Part shown: piece by piece, positions 10,496 through 21,206 of the stretch | Layout: every line of letters begins with the position of its first letter | Numbering within the stretch: the stretch's first letter is position 1 | Assembly (NCBI GenBank): GCA_019925095.2 | Contig: CM034392.1 | Coordinates: 22,054,387 to 22,118,386 of the forward strand | Direction of reading: 5' to 3' | Source of the DNA: Dendrolimus kikuchii | Taxonomy: Eukaryota > Arthropoda > Insecta > Lepidoptera > Lasiocampidae | DNA length: 64,000 bases | Notes under the pieces: model-generated | What the model saw: only the letters and a program-made list of their open reading frames with translations | Databases searched by the model: none | Told to the model about the DNA's origin: nothing | Program-made: the position numbers and the translations under genes

Positions 10496-10689
10496 AGAAT
10501 ATAATGATGATGGTGGTATACATAATACATAGTACAATTTCTTACATTCTAGTAATAAATATATAAATGCAGTATATACGGATGTTCTACATATTAAATA
10601 GATATATACTTAATATACATAACATACAAATACATAAAAAAAATGTTTATAGATTAAATATATATGTATATGTACATACATTTAAATAT

Positions 10690-11440
10690 CATCATATTCC
10701 TAGGACAGGTAATATTTTCTGATCATCGTTTTAAATATTGGTAACGATTTTGCTTATCTGATAGCAATTGGCAGCCCGTTCCAAAGCTTTATAGCCTTGA
10801 CGGTAAAGAATTGTTGTAGAAATTTGAACTACGCTCAGGGGTGTTTAGTTTCAGTTTAGTGGAAGGCCTTAAGCTATGGGAGCACGAAACAAAGTTAAAG
10901 CGTTCTCTAAGATAATGAAGAGCATTCGGGACAAATAATTATACATATAAATTTTATCCGTACAGGAACGGAGAAAGAATACAATTTCCTGCGGCCTGTC
11001 GTAAGAGGCGACTTAACAACCCACAGCCAGGTGGCAGGGCATTTGCCCGACTGGATGGCTACCACCCCTAGTCTAAAGTATGTTGCCATAACAACCTTGA
11101 GTTGTATTCCGGCATTAATGACCAGGTTCCAGTCTCCCTTAAGAGAGCAGCAGCGCATTTGTAGCATCTTTGGTGTTGCAAATGTCCATAGGCGATGGTA
11201 ACCGCTTTCCATCAAGTGGGCCGTCTGCCTGTCTGCTGATCTCCTGCAATAAAATAAAAAAATAACACACTGTAAGAACACGAATTGGGAATCACTTGAG
11301 TTTTTTACGAAATTCAGAGACGTGGTGGTCATATTTCCGTAGGCCAAATATAAACCTTATACAGAAGTTTTGGAGACGCTCAAGTTTATTAAGTTGTTTT
11401 GAGTAATTAATCATAATAACAGTTAAAACAAAGATGAAAT
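10690..11440 (-). pseudogene. LINE ORF2 C-terminus split by a SINE-like insertion
   Basis: Minus-strand reading from about 11440 to 11265 gives broken frames with an FGLRKYDHHVSEFRKK-like block (one frame change). After the repeat at 10956-11262, reading resumes with LSRMLFIILENAL-like codons, then LRERFNFVSCSHSLRPSTK, LNTPERSSNFYNN and KLWNGLPIAIR. These are typical of an insect non-LTR retrotransposon C-terminus. Frameshifts and stops make it dead. The minus-strand 3' end would point to the (TTGA)n-tailed fragment at 10345-10495, possibly the same element. Confidence 0.75.
10956..11262 (+). mobile_element. SINE-like ~300-bp repeat, near full length
   Basis: Starts ATCCGTACAGGAACGGAGAA, continues through GTCGTAAGAGGCGAC, GCCAGGTGGCAGGGC, GGTTCCAGTCTCCCTTAAG, TTGCAAATGTCCATAGGCGA and TCTGCTGATCTCCTGCAAT, and ends in an AATAAAA tail. 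The CGGCCGGGCGGCC-like head is shortened. It sits inside an antisense LINE tail. No tRNA-like head is evident; the 3' ~90 bp match the LINE tail at 33955-34045. Confidence 0.88.
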
Positions 11441-12299
11441 AATTGTACCTAAAAATAAAGTAATAGTGTTTTATTCATAGCAATACAATGCGAGTCTGAG
11501 GCGTTACCTCAGCCATTATTGTCGCGAAATATGGCCGCCCAGCACAATGATTAGAATGCGAGCCAACCAACCGTGTAATTGGAAAATTTTATCCTAGCGT
11601 AAACAGGTGATTTATTTCAAAGTTTTTCTCTATGTACATTATTTATTCTAATAGTAATTTGATACAGTAGATGGATAAGACAATAAAGCTAGGCCAAAAA
11701 CAGATATTTTATGTCTATTTATTTTGTTAAATTTGAATGAGAAAATGATGTCAAGTTTGCTCACTTAACCAACCGCAAAGATTTTTAAAGTAATTTGGCA
11801 ATGGGGGTCTGAGGTATCAGTTCATTTTAGAAAACGAGGCTTTTGCCCAAAATCCTTTGGGAATCCCTGCTCTATACAGTATGACTCTTACAAACTTGTA
11901 GGGGTTGTGGATGTTGGGTGGTGCGGCGTCAGTGGCGTAGCCTTCCAACACCGAATGCCACTCACGAATATCAAGCTAGTAAGCAAGTTGTATACATTTA
12001 TTATATAATATTAACATCAACAAAACACACGACAAAAATATATTCCGATCGCAAGACGGTATGTACGCGTGACACTTGACAAGGTCACAGAGCTGCACTG
12101 CCGATCGAACGAATCGGGTGCGTGACCACGGGCGACACTCGTCGCGTCGCACAGGCGCAATCGAGGGCGGGCTGCGCTCGCGCATCGTTTGTCGTTCGTG
12201 TATCTACGACATGCTCTGACGATGGTGTGATTATTTAATATGACGGAAGGCCACAAAGTAATGCGGTGTCTTTGGGTTATACTTTCCTTTCGGTTACAC
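11441..12299. other. No gene recognised; GC-rich patch at 12100-12230
   Basis: Mostly AT-rich. Around 12110-12200 there is a GC-rich, CpG-rich patch (GGGCGACACTCGTCGCGTCG region) with short opposing frames and no recognisable protein. Confidence 0.4.
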
Positions 12300-12690
12300 T
12301 TTTTTCGTCATCACATCGACGCAGGGTTGCCAGCTTGTCGGTTTTCTATCGGATACATTGGAGAGTGTGCATTGGAGCTTTTCAATCTCATCCCGCCGTC
12401 TCCCTTCCATCATCGGACAACCAGACGCACTGGCATGCGGCACCGCTATATGGTGGACATACCACCTATACGAACAAAGCGCTTTGAGTCCACCTTTATT
12501 ATGCGCACCGCAAAGGAGTGGAACTCACTGCCGGAGTCTGTTTTTCCCGAAACCTACAATCTGGGTGTCTTCAAGTCTCGTGTGAATAGGTACCTTCTAG
12601 GTAAGCGTGCTCGATCTTAGACCATATCTCCGCTCAAATCGAGCGAGATAATGTTCAAACGCGAACCTATACGGAATAAAAAAAAAATTA
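12300..12690 (+). pseudogene. LINE ORF2 C-terminus (jockey/CR1-type, second family)
   Basis: [14 protein letters not shown] in one frame switches near 12355 to [20 protein letters not shown], then [59 protein letters not shown] and stop (12618-12620). This is the conserved C-terminal region after the reverse transcriptase in many arthropod LINEs. The 3' UTR ends in GGAATAAAAAAAAAATT. The polymerase is missing. The matching 3' block TAGCTTCTAGGTAACCGCGC at 46588 is a relic of a related copy. Confidence 0.88.
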
Positions 12691-13059
12691 AAAAAAATCT
12701 ATCTCCTATCCACCGAGTAGCATGCGATAAGAAATTATTGGCGAAATATGAAAGAAAATAGTAAAAAATTGCAGTGATATATCAATTTAATTTTATACAT
12801 AAGGTTGGTTAGTCGGAGAGCAAGATTCAGAGAAAAAGGAAGTGAGTGTTCAGAGTTTATTGTATTGAAGGATTCCGTAAAGACGAACAACCACTGTCTT
12901 TGTCACTTGCCCACGAAATCTTAAAAATATAATTTAATAGAAAAATTCATGTAATTAACTTTAATAGAAAGTATTTTAAGTTCTAGCACCATGAATATTG
13001 AAACTTCCCACTCTATATAACAAAACTTAGAACAGGGCTTAAAAACGTTATCAATTACC
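12691..13059. other. No gene recognised
   Basis: AT-rich DNA without long frames or clear repeats. Confidence 0.4.
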
Positions 13060-13760
13060 TTTAAAAGATATAGGTTATTACTGGTATTTTCGAAAAAGAT
13101 ACTGCATACCGGTATTTTTTTACCGTTACTTGGTAATTTTTATGATTTAACCTTATAATATAACGTTAAAAATCGTATGTATAACGTTATACATATCGGT
13201 AATTTTGACGTCATTTCAACTTTGCCATTTTTCAGAATTGGCTTTATCACAATTATATATTACCGAAACAATCGACAAACACAACTTTAAATATTACGCG
13301 CGGTCCAAGCGCAGTGCTGTTTGACAATAGTTGCTAGTGAAAGAGAGCGACGATTGTAACAAAACATAGTTATAACGGTAAAATTTCCGCTTAAAATAGT
13401 ATTAACGTTATATATTTTTACCGGTAAAATGGCTAGAAATAACGGTAACGGTAAGCCATGAGCCTCTACCAAAATTTATTGAAACGACTCATTGACTCTT
13501 CGGGTGATCAGAGGGCTGGTGCTTACCTCGGCCAACGGATCAGTATGGCGATCCAGCGAGGAAACGTAGCCAGCCTTCTGGGCACCTTACCCATAGAAGA
13601 CGGTGATCTGGGCTCAGTATTCTACTTATAGTCTTAAGGGACTATGAGTAGAATACAATACAAATAAGTTAAGTCTTCTTGCATTGTATTCGATTAACGG
13701 TAAGTTATATAACGATATTTATTTTTTACCGGTATATGAAATTAGCATAAATAACGATAC
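13060..13760. repeat. ACCGGTA/AACGGTA-rich element interrupted by LINE fragment
   Basis: Short motifs TACCGGTA, AACGGTAA and AACGTTATA recur in both orientations at 13080-13210, 13375-13455 and 13690-13760. This clustering resembles the subterminal repeats of hAT-type transposons. No transposase is recognisable and no sharp TIR could be fixed. The LINE fragment at 13456-13694 lies inside the block. Confidence 0.4.
13456..13694 (+). pseudogene. Short LINE fragment with ORF2 C-terminal peptide
   Basis: 13458-13631 encodes 57 codons: [19 protein letters not shown], then [18 protein letters not shown] and an acidic end. The pattern (RL.. SGD.R.. YL.QRIS.AIQRGN.AS.LGT) resembles the extreme C-terminus of a class of insect LINE ORF2 proteins; I judge this from memory of the motif. 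After the stop, TATTCTACTTATAGTC and GACTATGAGTAGAATA form a hairpin (13616-13652). TAACGGTAAG flanks both sides (13446-13455 and 13695-13704), a likely 10-bp target duplication. Confidence 0.6.
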
Positions 13761-14809
13761 CTCATAATTGAGAGTATGGTAGTAATTGCATAGCAAGCAT
13801 ATACAAGTAATTACTACAACTGTAGCTTCATAATATCTCCTATAAATATATATTAACTGCCAAAATTTTAAGTTGCCAACAATGATGTAATACTTGCAAC
13901 AGCTCAGAAGGGTTTATGGTAGTAAAAGAACTAGTTAGATTAATTAGAGAACCTTATGGCTTTAACATACGGAATACACTAACTTTGAACACTCGACAAG
14001 TATTTTAGAACACCTCGCCATCCCTCCAACAATTTTACAGTACATGAAACTTAGCAATGGCACAACCGATAGCGGATTGAACTCACTGATAAACTATTTT
14101 GATTAAAGTGTTAAGAATGAAAAGAACTGAATATATTACTGTTTGGAAATTCCAAATAATATTTTATACAAGATATCATATAAAACATTATACTTAAAGT
14201 TTTACATGTAATAAAATAAATTGAACACAGTGCAAATCTATCGCGTCTGGCAACTGAAAACAAAATGCAAATCTACACAATTATCACATTATATAAAGGA
14301 TAAATATTGTAACAAAATTATTGTGAATTATAGACAACTACTCTATACAAAACAGGCGCTAATCACAGAATAAATAAAAATATAACATTATTATTCAATT
14401 AAGGACACGGCCGATTGTATCGTTTAGAAATAAGAGAGTACTTAACAAAATTAATTACTAACTTTAAAAAGAAACATGACAAGAACAACTATACTACTAT
14501 GTAACTGTAACAATACCTACTAAACGACAGAATAATCAAAAAACATCTTTAAGGTTTTTATTGAGTTCTAACTATCAATATCACACGCTACGTACGGTGA
14601 AAAATGTTTTCGACGCTCCATTATGCCGGATGAACTAAATTGAATCAATTACGTTGAAAGACAGAACCGAAAGAACTTGACGTTATTCAATGACATTCAA
14701 TGATTGATTCAAATTGAAAGACAGAAATCAGCCGTCTAGTTTCGGCTTTACGTACGGCGATTACCTCAATATTTTTTTTATGTGATAAGATAATAAACTA
14801 TGATATTCC
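13761..14809. other. No gene recognised; AT-rich
   Basis: No frame above background. At 14640-14740 a short block with GAAAGACAGAA occurs twice within about 70 bp (near 14655 and 14718). Confidence 0.4.
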
Positions 14810-14811
14810 TG

Positions 14812-14980
14812 CGACTTCGTCCACGCTTGTCTTGAAATTCCCGTCTAAGAATTTTCTGTCAATCAGCGAAAACCACGAAAATAGAAACAAGAAAAGCCTA
14901 TTCCAGTTGTCCCAGTTTTTAAATATGTTCAATGTACAGACACGGCATGTTTGGAATTTTATAATATTAGTATAGATAAA
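14812..14980 (+). repeat. Dispersed repeat (CGACTTCGTCCACGCTTG type), short copy
   Basis: Starts TCCTGCGACTTCGTCCACGC and ends in TTTTATAATATTAGTATAGA. Longer relatives are at 19683-20190 and 39330-39735; pieces lie at 45260-45335 (minus) and 46925-46965. The class is unresolved: possibly a non-autonomous LINE or rolling-circle relic. Confidence 0.6.
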
Positions 14981-15489
14981 TACATTCTGGTGTGCAAGTC
15001 AGCCATCTTAATCAAGTCGAAGTTTCACCAGCGTATTAACGAACAATGAAACAGAAACGTGTCACCATTGTTAAATGAAACTCGGTGATGACTGAGTGGA
15101 ACCCTTAACAACGATAATTAGAACAGCAAACCGCTCCGCTGGGCTATTGTGTCCGGGAAATCATTACGGGGGACCAGTTTACCGAGAACCCCATAAAAGA
15201 CCTTGGGCCCACAGTTCGAGATGGCAGTAAAACGTATTTTGGATTAGAGAACTTAATCAACGCACATGATTTTAGTTTTTATATATTAATAGAGCACAGG
15301 TTATGTGAATGGGTTAATAGGCGAAGAGTTTTACTCGGTTGACGAGTATATAAAGTATAAAACACTAAATTAAAATACACATATTACTAAGAAGCACTAA
15401 CCAAGACCATTAGTTCCATTTGTGGAGAATATATTATACTTGCTTGCTTTACATATGCCAAGACTATACTTTTATTTATATTTACTAGT
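14981..15489. other. No gene recognised
   Basis: Unique-looking DNA upstream of the RTE copy. A more GC-balanced patch at 15110-15220 has no long frame. Confidence 0.35.
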
Positions 15490-16215
15490 GGTGTTTGAAG
15501 GAGAAGAAACCAGAACGAATGCAAGCATAATGGTCGATGATGTTATGCTGGAGCAAGTGAATGAGTTTGTATATCTTGGATGTGCTTTTAGCAGGGATGG
15601 AAGGTACACCTCTGATATAGAAAGAAGAGTGAATTTGGGGAATAGTTTGAATGGAGCGTTAGGTAAACTTCTAAGACGCTAAGAACCTCAGCCAGAAGGC
15701 CCAGATCGCTGTACATAACGCGGTGCTGGTACCTACGCTCACGTATGGAAGCGAGAGTTGGGTATGGAAGAGAGAGCATGAAAGTAGAGTAAACGCGGTC
15801 GAGATGCGAGCACTGCACAAAATCTGCGGAGTGACGCTCGCGGATCGCGTTCGTAATACCGAAGTAAGAAAGAGAGTTGGTCTGAAAGAGAGTGTCAGGG
15901 TGAAGGTAAGGAAAGGAATGCTCCGGTGGTTCGGGCATGTGGAAAGAATGCATGATGAAAGAATGACTAAACAGATATACAATGCAAAAGTGGATGGATG
16001 CAGAAGTCGTGGAAGGCCACGACACACCTTCCATGATCAAATTGATCGTGTACTAGCAGAAGGTGATGTCAGGAGCCTTAAGAACAGACGAGCATGCATG
16101 ACAAGGGTTATGAATGTCAAAGAAGCAAGTGAAGTGTGTAAGAATAAGCCTTAATGGCGCTCTGTTGTTCGTGCCTACCCCGCAAGGGAACTGGCGTGAA
16201 GTTATGTATGTATGT
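15490..16215 (+). pseudogene. RTE-like LINE ORF2, longest copy in window
   Basis: Carries the end of the reverse-transcriptase region (EGEETRTNASIMVDDVMLEQ, then NEFVYLGCAFSRDGRY) in the frame at 15422-15682. A frame change near 15682 leads to LSQKAQIAVHNAVLVPTLTY, GSESWVWKREHESRVNAVEM, RVGLKESVRVKVRKGM and MLRWFGHVERM through to the C-terminus. A Lys codon is replaced by TAA at 16152-16154, 15 codons early relative to sister copies. The tail is ATGTATGTATGT. The catalytic reverse-transcriptase core is missing, so the copy is a 5'-truncated, broken pseudogene. Confidence 0.9.
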
Positions 16216-16257
16216 ACGCCGCCTTAGTGTATATATATATATACACACTAAGGCGGC
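16213..16257. repeat. Perfect palindrome with (AT)n centre
   Basis: CGCCGCCTTAGTGT, an (AT)n centre and ACACTAAGGCGGCG form a stem of about 14 bp plus self-complementary AT. It abuts the RTE tail directly. About 100 bp further, ATTCTCAAACGTCTGACG (from about 16352) and CGTCAGGCGTCTGAGAAT (from about 16401) form a second imperfect inverted pair. Confidence 0.75.
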
Positions 16258-16786
16258 GGCCTGTTACGCCGCAGGCTGCATACATAGTGGGTAGTGACGG
16301 TGTACACTGCCCACGAATGCTTGTTATAATAATGCACTAGACTATAATAATCATTCTCAAACGTCTGACGTGTGGACGCCGTGCACAAGGTATATACGCC
16401 GCGTCAGGCGTCTGAGAATAGTTTGACGTAAAATATTTTATCCATCGATGATCGAGTCGGGTTCGTCGTGAATCAGTTGGGTCTCGGCTTAGTAAATACC
16501 TCGAAGTATTTCCTTATTGAGCTCCCCTATGTCATCCGGAGTAACAGAAACCTTTGCTTTCAGAATAATCTTTTCAGCGATTTGCTATGAAAAGGAAAAT
16601 GTTATACGGTTTCTTATATATTACATTAAGGATCTACCTATTTCGCGTACGTTTGCTATCTCGCTCACGTATTACCATATTTTGAAGATATAAATTCATA
16701 GAATTCGCAACGCTAGCTCGTTTAAGGTAAAGAAAACTCTCAAAGTTTTGTATTGTGCTTTCGTCCGCAGTCACATCGAGTATGGA
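16258..16786. other. Inverted-repeat DNA, no gene
   Basis: Contains the second inverted pair described for the palindrome at 16213-16257 (16352-16419), with GTGGACGCCGTGCACAAGG between its arms, then unique-looking DNA. Together these may be the remains of one foldback element. Confidence 0.4.
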
Positions 16787-17095
16787 TTTTTTATTGCAGG
16801 AGTTCAGCAGACAGGCAGACGGCCCACTTGATGGAAAGCGGTTACCATCGCCTATGGACATTTGCAACACCAAAAATGTTACAAATGCGCTGCTGCTTTC
16901 TTAAAGGGGACTAGAACCTGGTCGCTAATGCCGGAACACAACTGAAGGTTATTACGGCGGCATACTCTAGATCAGGGGTGGTAGCCATCCAGTCGAGCAA
17001 ATACCCTACCACCTGGCTGTGGGTTGTTTTGTCGCCTCTTACGACAGGCCGCCTGGCCGCAGGAAATTGTATTTTTTCTCCGTTCCTGCACGAAT
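16787..17095 (-). mobile_element. SINE-like ~300-bp repeat, near full length
   Basis: Plus-strand reading shows the inverted tail TTTTTTATTGCAGGAGTTCA, then GATGGAAAGCGGTTACCATC, GTTCCGGC-complementary blocks and CTCCGTTCCTGCACG at the head. All blocks of the complete copy at 49826 are present in reverse complement. Confidence 0.88.
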
Positions 17096-17374
17096 GGTCA
17101 AGAGTCAAAGTCAAATTTGGAATCCATACTATAAAATACATTCCACTAGCCCCCTAATTCTGTATGCTCCTGTTTCATAATGAGACGTGGTATCAGGTTC
17201 AGGTGCAAACCTGAAATGACTGCATCGTAACTTTGATCAAATATCGAAATTAAACGATTTTTTTCTTTCATACAAATCCTATATAAACAGAGTGAGACAA
17301 CAACAATAAATCGTTTCGTTTTAAATTCAAGCACAAATTTGTGCTATATGAGTAGTTACCAAATTTAGAGCGCG

Positions 17375-17880
17375 ACGCTGTCTCATATAGCAAATATCTG
17401 TGCCAAACCGAGGTTCTGGGCCAGACTAGAAAATATTCAAAAGAAATTCACAAGATTCATTCATTTTAAATTTAAAATACCACAAAATGTTACGTTAAAC
17501 GCTGTACATTATTTCATCTGTTACCTCTTGAAACTAGAAGAAAGATTGCTGATTTACTTTTCTTAGTTAAAATTGATTGTGCAAATCTCATTGAGAAACT
17601 ACATTTGTATATTACCCCTACTAATGTTCGCCCCAGAAAATTATTACTCACACTACTGACGCGCACAGTTTACCGACGTAATTCATTCTGTATCAGAACA
17701 ACAGATGAATTCAATAAGTAAGTTGGAAGATATAGACTTAGACCTATTTACTAATAGTGTAGCATTGTTAAGCGCAAGTTGGTGAAGTTCTATTCAAACT
17801 CGGATTTACCCGTTTAAGTACTTTATATCTATGCACATTTCTTTATTATTTCTTTGTTTCATTTTCATTTTTACTGTCAT
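17375..17880 (+). pseudogene. LINE reverse-transcriptase C-terminal region, third family
   Basis: Broken frames read NICAKPRFWARLENIQKKFT, RFIHFKFKIPQNVTLNAV, CYLLKLEERLLIYFS, LVKIDCANLIEKLHLYITPT, NVRPRKLLLTLLTRTVYRRN and SFCIRTTDEFNK. This is the pattern of the region after the RT thumb in jockey/I-like LINEs (RIQKKF.RF ... LE.R ... KIDC.NL ... RR). Stops and at least one frameshift separate the pieces. It ends in AT-rich DNA with AATAAA-like tracts near 17943. Confidence 0.72.
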
Positions 17881-18318
17881 CTGTGGAGGCTTATTAATAG
17901 TTTCTCTTGATCTAGCTTGTTTCTAGTTAATATTTAGTTAAAATAAAATAAACAAATTAAATAAATAGAATTTATATACGACAAATGCGTATTACAAAAA
18001 ACTTAATAAAAAATTTACGAGTGTTACACAATAAAATTTTGATGCACGTTTTATGCAGACAAGATTTCATACATAAAAAATGTTTTTTTCGCAAGAAGTA
18101 TTTTTGTATATAGAAGTGTATACGAAGTCATAACGTTTTCTTGTGAAACATTCGTGATTTTCGTGGTAAGTTTTGTGTAATACAGATTTGAAGTAAGTAA
18201 ATTATGTGACTTAAAATTTTCAAAAATGTTGTAGTGTGTATACAATTTTAAACCCAACGAGCGCTGTAATGACACTGATTTTATTACTGAAAATATATCA
18301 ATATAAATATGTAGTTAA

Positions 18319-18587
18319 GCAACTGCGGCCTAAGCCGCAGTTGTTTATTTGTAAAACGCTGACTATTGTATGTACCATAGTTCATACAATAGTCAACGTA
18401 GATAATATTGGTATTATTTTAATTTAATTGATTTGTAATTTTCTTTTAAGAGCCTACCTAAATACAGTTCGCTGTCACGCTCGCGCATTACCACATTTAT
18501 ACAAAGTACATACTTTGTAACTTAAGTCCATTTACGTAGGCTCTTAAAAGTAAATTACAAATCAATTAAATTAAAATAATACCAATA
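18319..18587. repeat. Three consecutive inverted repeats; likely MITE
   Basis: First ACTGCGGC CTAA GCCGCAGT (about 18320-18340), then GACTATTGTATG / CATACAATAGTC (18361-18394), then a long pair: 18405-18455 is complementary to 18537-18587 over about 50 bp with one or two mismatches (inner ends AAGAGCCTAC and GTAGGCTCTT). The loop of the last contains TCACGCTCGCGCATTACC. No coding potential. Confidence 0.75.
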
Positions 18588-18894
18588 TATATTTATGTGA
18601 ATCATCAATATACTAAGAAAGTTTAATATGAGAATAACTTAACTAAATGCTTAAAAATAAATTAAATTAAAAATAATAATTACAGCCTGTTGCGAACTTT
18701 TTCGTATTCCTATTTTTAATTTATTTTGGTAGATAAGAGAATGACATTTTTGTTTATTAGTTACAAAAAAGATATGTATTTTCACCACGTTGTCCGGCGT
18801 ATAATTCTCAATATCCTTTCTAAATTCATACAGTCTCTAACATAGCCCATAAACATACCACTGCTGTGTTCGGCCCTTTAAGGAACCTTTTTCA
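18588..18894. other. No gene recognised
   Basis: AT-rich DNA with no repeat match found. Confidence 0.4.
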
Positions 18895-19135
18895 TTTTTT
18901 AAGGAAAGGACAGTATAGCTTGACTAAAGCCGCTCGGCATGTTTGTCGCATCATTATCTCAATGTAAGATGTTTTCCTTCACCGTCAGGACATAATAATT
19001 GTAACGATAAGCTCATTAGATCAGAGAACTGCCTAAAATATGCAGGGGTTTCCTGCTAGCATTCGAACCTGAGTCGTTTGAGCGTGGGACTCGAGTTGGT
19101 TAATCACTAAGCTAACACTGTTTTTTATATGCGAT
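18895..19135 (-). mobile_element. tRNA-derived SINE with box A and box B
   Basis: On the minus strand the head reads TTAGCTTAGTGATTAACC (box A) and about 30 bases later CAGGTTCGAATGC (box B), followed by GACGGTGAAGGAAAACATC, the lepidopteran SINE body block also found at 5232. The spacing is tRNA-like. It lacks a complete cloverleaf, so it is a SINE and not a tRNA gene. Confidence 0.75.
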
Positions 19136-19682
19136 GCGATTTTTTCATATGATAATAAACAAAGCCTTTCATTAAAAACAATGATTTTTGTAAGGGTTTC
19201 ATTTTTGCCTAAATGGCTTTTCCAATAGCCTAAAAATGGTAGCTAAAAATCCATGATACTTCACTATTTTAAAAAAGAATAGTTTATAAAATAAAATCCA
19301 AAATGTAGGAAGCATTTACTTTAGAGAGCAGGTTTAGTTGCGTCAGAACCGTCTGGTAAGTTACTGTAATCTAAGTACTGCGGATGTTTGGCCTGAATTA
19401 GTAGAGAGGCGGCCGTACATGGCATTTTGTGTTGGCACTTCATAATGTGTGAACTCGGGGGTCGAAACCCGTAACTTTAGTTATTTTGTGAGGCCTTGAA
19501 ACGATACTTACTCCTCCCAGCCGAGTTATTACTTAATCTTATGGCCGACCCTTAGCTTTTTGCGGATATCGCCACAATAGCTTCTTATGAACTGTCCTCC
19601 ATTAGGTCCATAAAGGATATGTGGCTACTGAAAAATAAGTGTTTCCAGCATATAGTAATCAATAATCAGATTTTTATTAAAT
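19136..19682. other. No gene recognised
   Basis: No frame above background. 19395-19560 is GC-balanced (GCGGCCGTACATGGC region) and could be an old repeat, unplaced. Confidence 0.35.
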
Positions 19683-20190
19683 AGTAGAATATGCCCGTGA
19701 CTGTCTGAACGCTTGACTTAAAATTCCCGAAAGACAAAGTACCGCAGCTATCGTTTTAGTGAAAAATTTGTCGGAATAAGCCAATTTTTACGCACCCGGA
19801 CACAAATACAAGCCGCTCCAGGAAAAATTCCTGCGAAATTCACGGGATAAAAAATATCGTTAATTAAATTTTCTATCGATCAGTAAAATTAAATCACATT
19901 AGAATTCGATTTTTTTCTATCTGGCCATTTTTAATCATTTCCCGAAAATTTTCCGCGGGATTCCCAGGATAAAAAGTAACGCAGAATTTGAGACTAAGAA
20001 TTTGCTGTTGATCAGCGAAAATCACATCGAAATCGGCCCAGTAATTTTCACTTGAATCCCGAAGAAACAGACAAGAAATCAAAAAAAAATGCATCGTGTT
20101 CTCCGTAGTTTAATATAGTCTATTCCAGTTGTTTTTTTTTTAATAGCTTCAATGTACAGGGCATGTTTAAAATTTTATAAGATTATAGAT
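19683..20190 (+). repeat. Dispersed repeat (CGACTTCGTCCACGCTTG type), long copy
   Basis: Starts AATATGCCCGTGACTGTCTG. It has internal TATCGATCAGTAAAA and GATCAGCGAAAATCACATCG blocks, then AAATGCATCGTGTTCTC, and ends in TTTTATAAGATTATAG. The copy at 39330-39735 follows the same order of blocks. Short internal duplications (two related GATCAG blocks about 120 bp apart) suggest a repeat-in-repeat structure. Confidence 0.6.
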
Positions 20191-20261
20191 TTATGCGTCG
20201 TGCATTCGAAAACATTACACTGCTGAGCTCGGTCTCATTCAAACATACCTCGTTATCTTAT

Positions 20262-20455
20262 ATAGACGTTTGCAACACTAGGGGAGAAACCAACGCGTTG
20301 CCAGCCTTCAGGATAGAAAGGATGGGATAAAGAGGTGGGACAGACAGATCTCTCTCTCCCATCTCTCTCTTCAGGAGGAATGAGATAGGAATGGAGTATG
20401 AGGGGCTGGAATAGGTAAAATGAGTTAGGGGGCGGGAGTAGTAAGCCATCGGAAC
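20262..20455 (-). repeat. LINE-tail relic next to purine-rich DNA
   Basis: Minus-strand AAGGCTGGCAACGCGTTGGT and GTGTTGCAAACGTC match the 3' region of the LINE at 23090-23245. The rest (GGGATAAAGAGGTGGG to GGGGCGGGAGTAG) is purine-rich like the minisatellite at 6308 but not tandem. Confidence 0.5.
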
Positions 20456-20507
20456 TCCCAGTATCGTACGAAATACGGTTAGCCCTGAGCTAAGCTTGAT
20501 TTTTTGT

Positions 20508-20745
20508 TATCCGTGCAAGAACGGAGAAGAACACAATTTCCTGGGGCCGGGCGGCCTGCCGTAAGAGGCGATAAAACAACCCATAGCCAAGTGGGTATTT
20601 GACCGTCCGTTGTTGCCCGTGAGTTGTATTCCGGCATTAATGGCCAGGTTCCAGCCTCCCTTTAGAGAGCGGCAGCATATTGGTAGAGCCTCTTGGTGTT
20701 ACAAATGTCCATAGGCAATGGTAACCGCTTTTCATCGGGTGTTCG
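20508..20745 (+). mobile_element. SINE-like ~300-bp repeat, diverged
   Basis: Head ATCCGTGCAAGAACGGAGAA, then GGGCCGGGCGGCCTGC and GTAAGAGGCGAT. The middle is deleted between the GCCAAGTGG and GTTGTATTCCGGC blocks, and the tail is cut within TTTCATCGGGTG. It is older than the copies at 27233 and 49826, judged by the number of differences. Confidence 0.78.
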
Positions 20746-20972
20746 TGCAATACAAAAATTGCTTCACGTGGATATGCTGTGAGAGCGTGGTATCACACCC
20801 ATCCAGCTGGCCCTAAGACCTATCTATACCTAAGCAAGCTCTATCTACGACAATAACGTATACCTTATTCCCTTTGTTTCACCAACGCAATATTATATTA
20901 TATCTGAAAGGAGTTTGTGGCAAAAGCTGGACGGATATTATGTTACTGTGAGATTTATTTGACGTTGTTCAT

Positions 20973-21175
20973 CATCTGTGTTAGTGTTAAAGATTTAAGC
21001 CGTTTCAGATATGGCAATGAGTTTAATGCGTCATTTGAGATGCGACATTGTTAATGACGTTAAATATTGTCAGATAACGTATGTACATACACTAATGTGT
21101 CTATGCGTTAACAGTGTTCTTTTTAGCGCTTTAAATAAGACCCATTCGGCCACAGCCTAAATCTTTAACGCAGAT
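20973..21175. mobile_element. MITE with ATCTGCGTTAAAGATTTAGG TIR
   Basis: Left end ATCTGTGTTA followed by AAAGATTTAAGCCGT pairs with the right end ACAGCCTAAATCTTTAACGC plus AGAT. The right-hand part (GGCCGAATGGGTCTTATTTA on the minus strand) recurs on the plus strand at 53740-53830. A separate AT palindrome (GCAGATTAAAAAATAATT and complement) sits at 21171-21206, on its right edge. Confidence 0.6.
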
Positions 21176-21206
21176 TAAAAAATAATTTAATTATTTTTAA
21201 TCTGCA

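Noticed and set aside
18895..19135. tRNA gene on the minus strand
   Set aside because: Same reasoning: tRNA-like promoter boxes followed by the GGTGAAGGAAAACATC SINE body.
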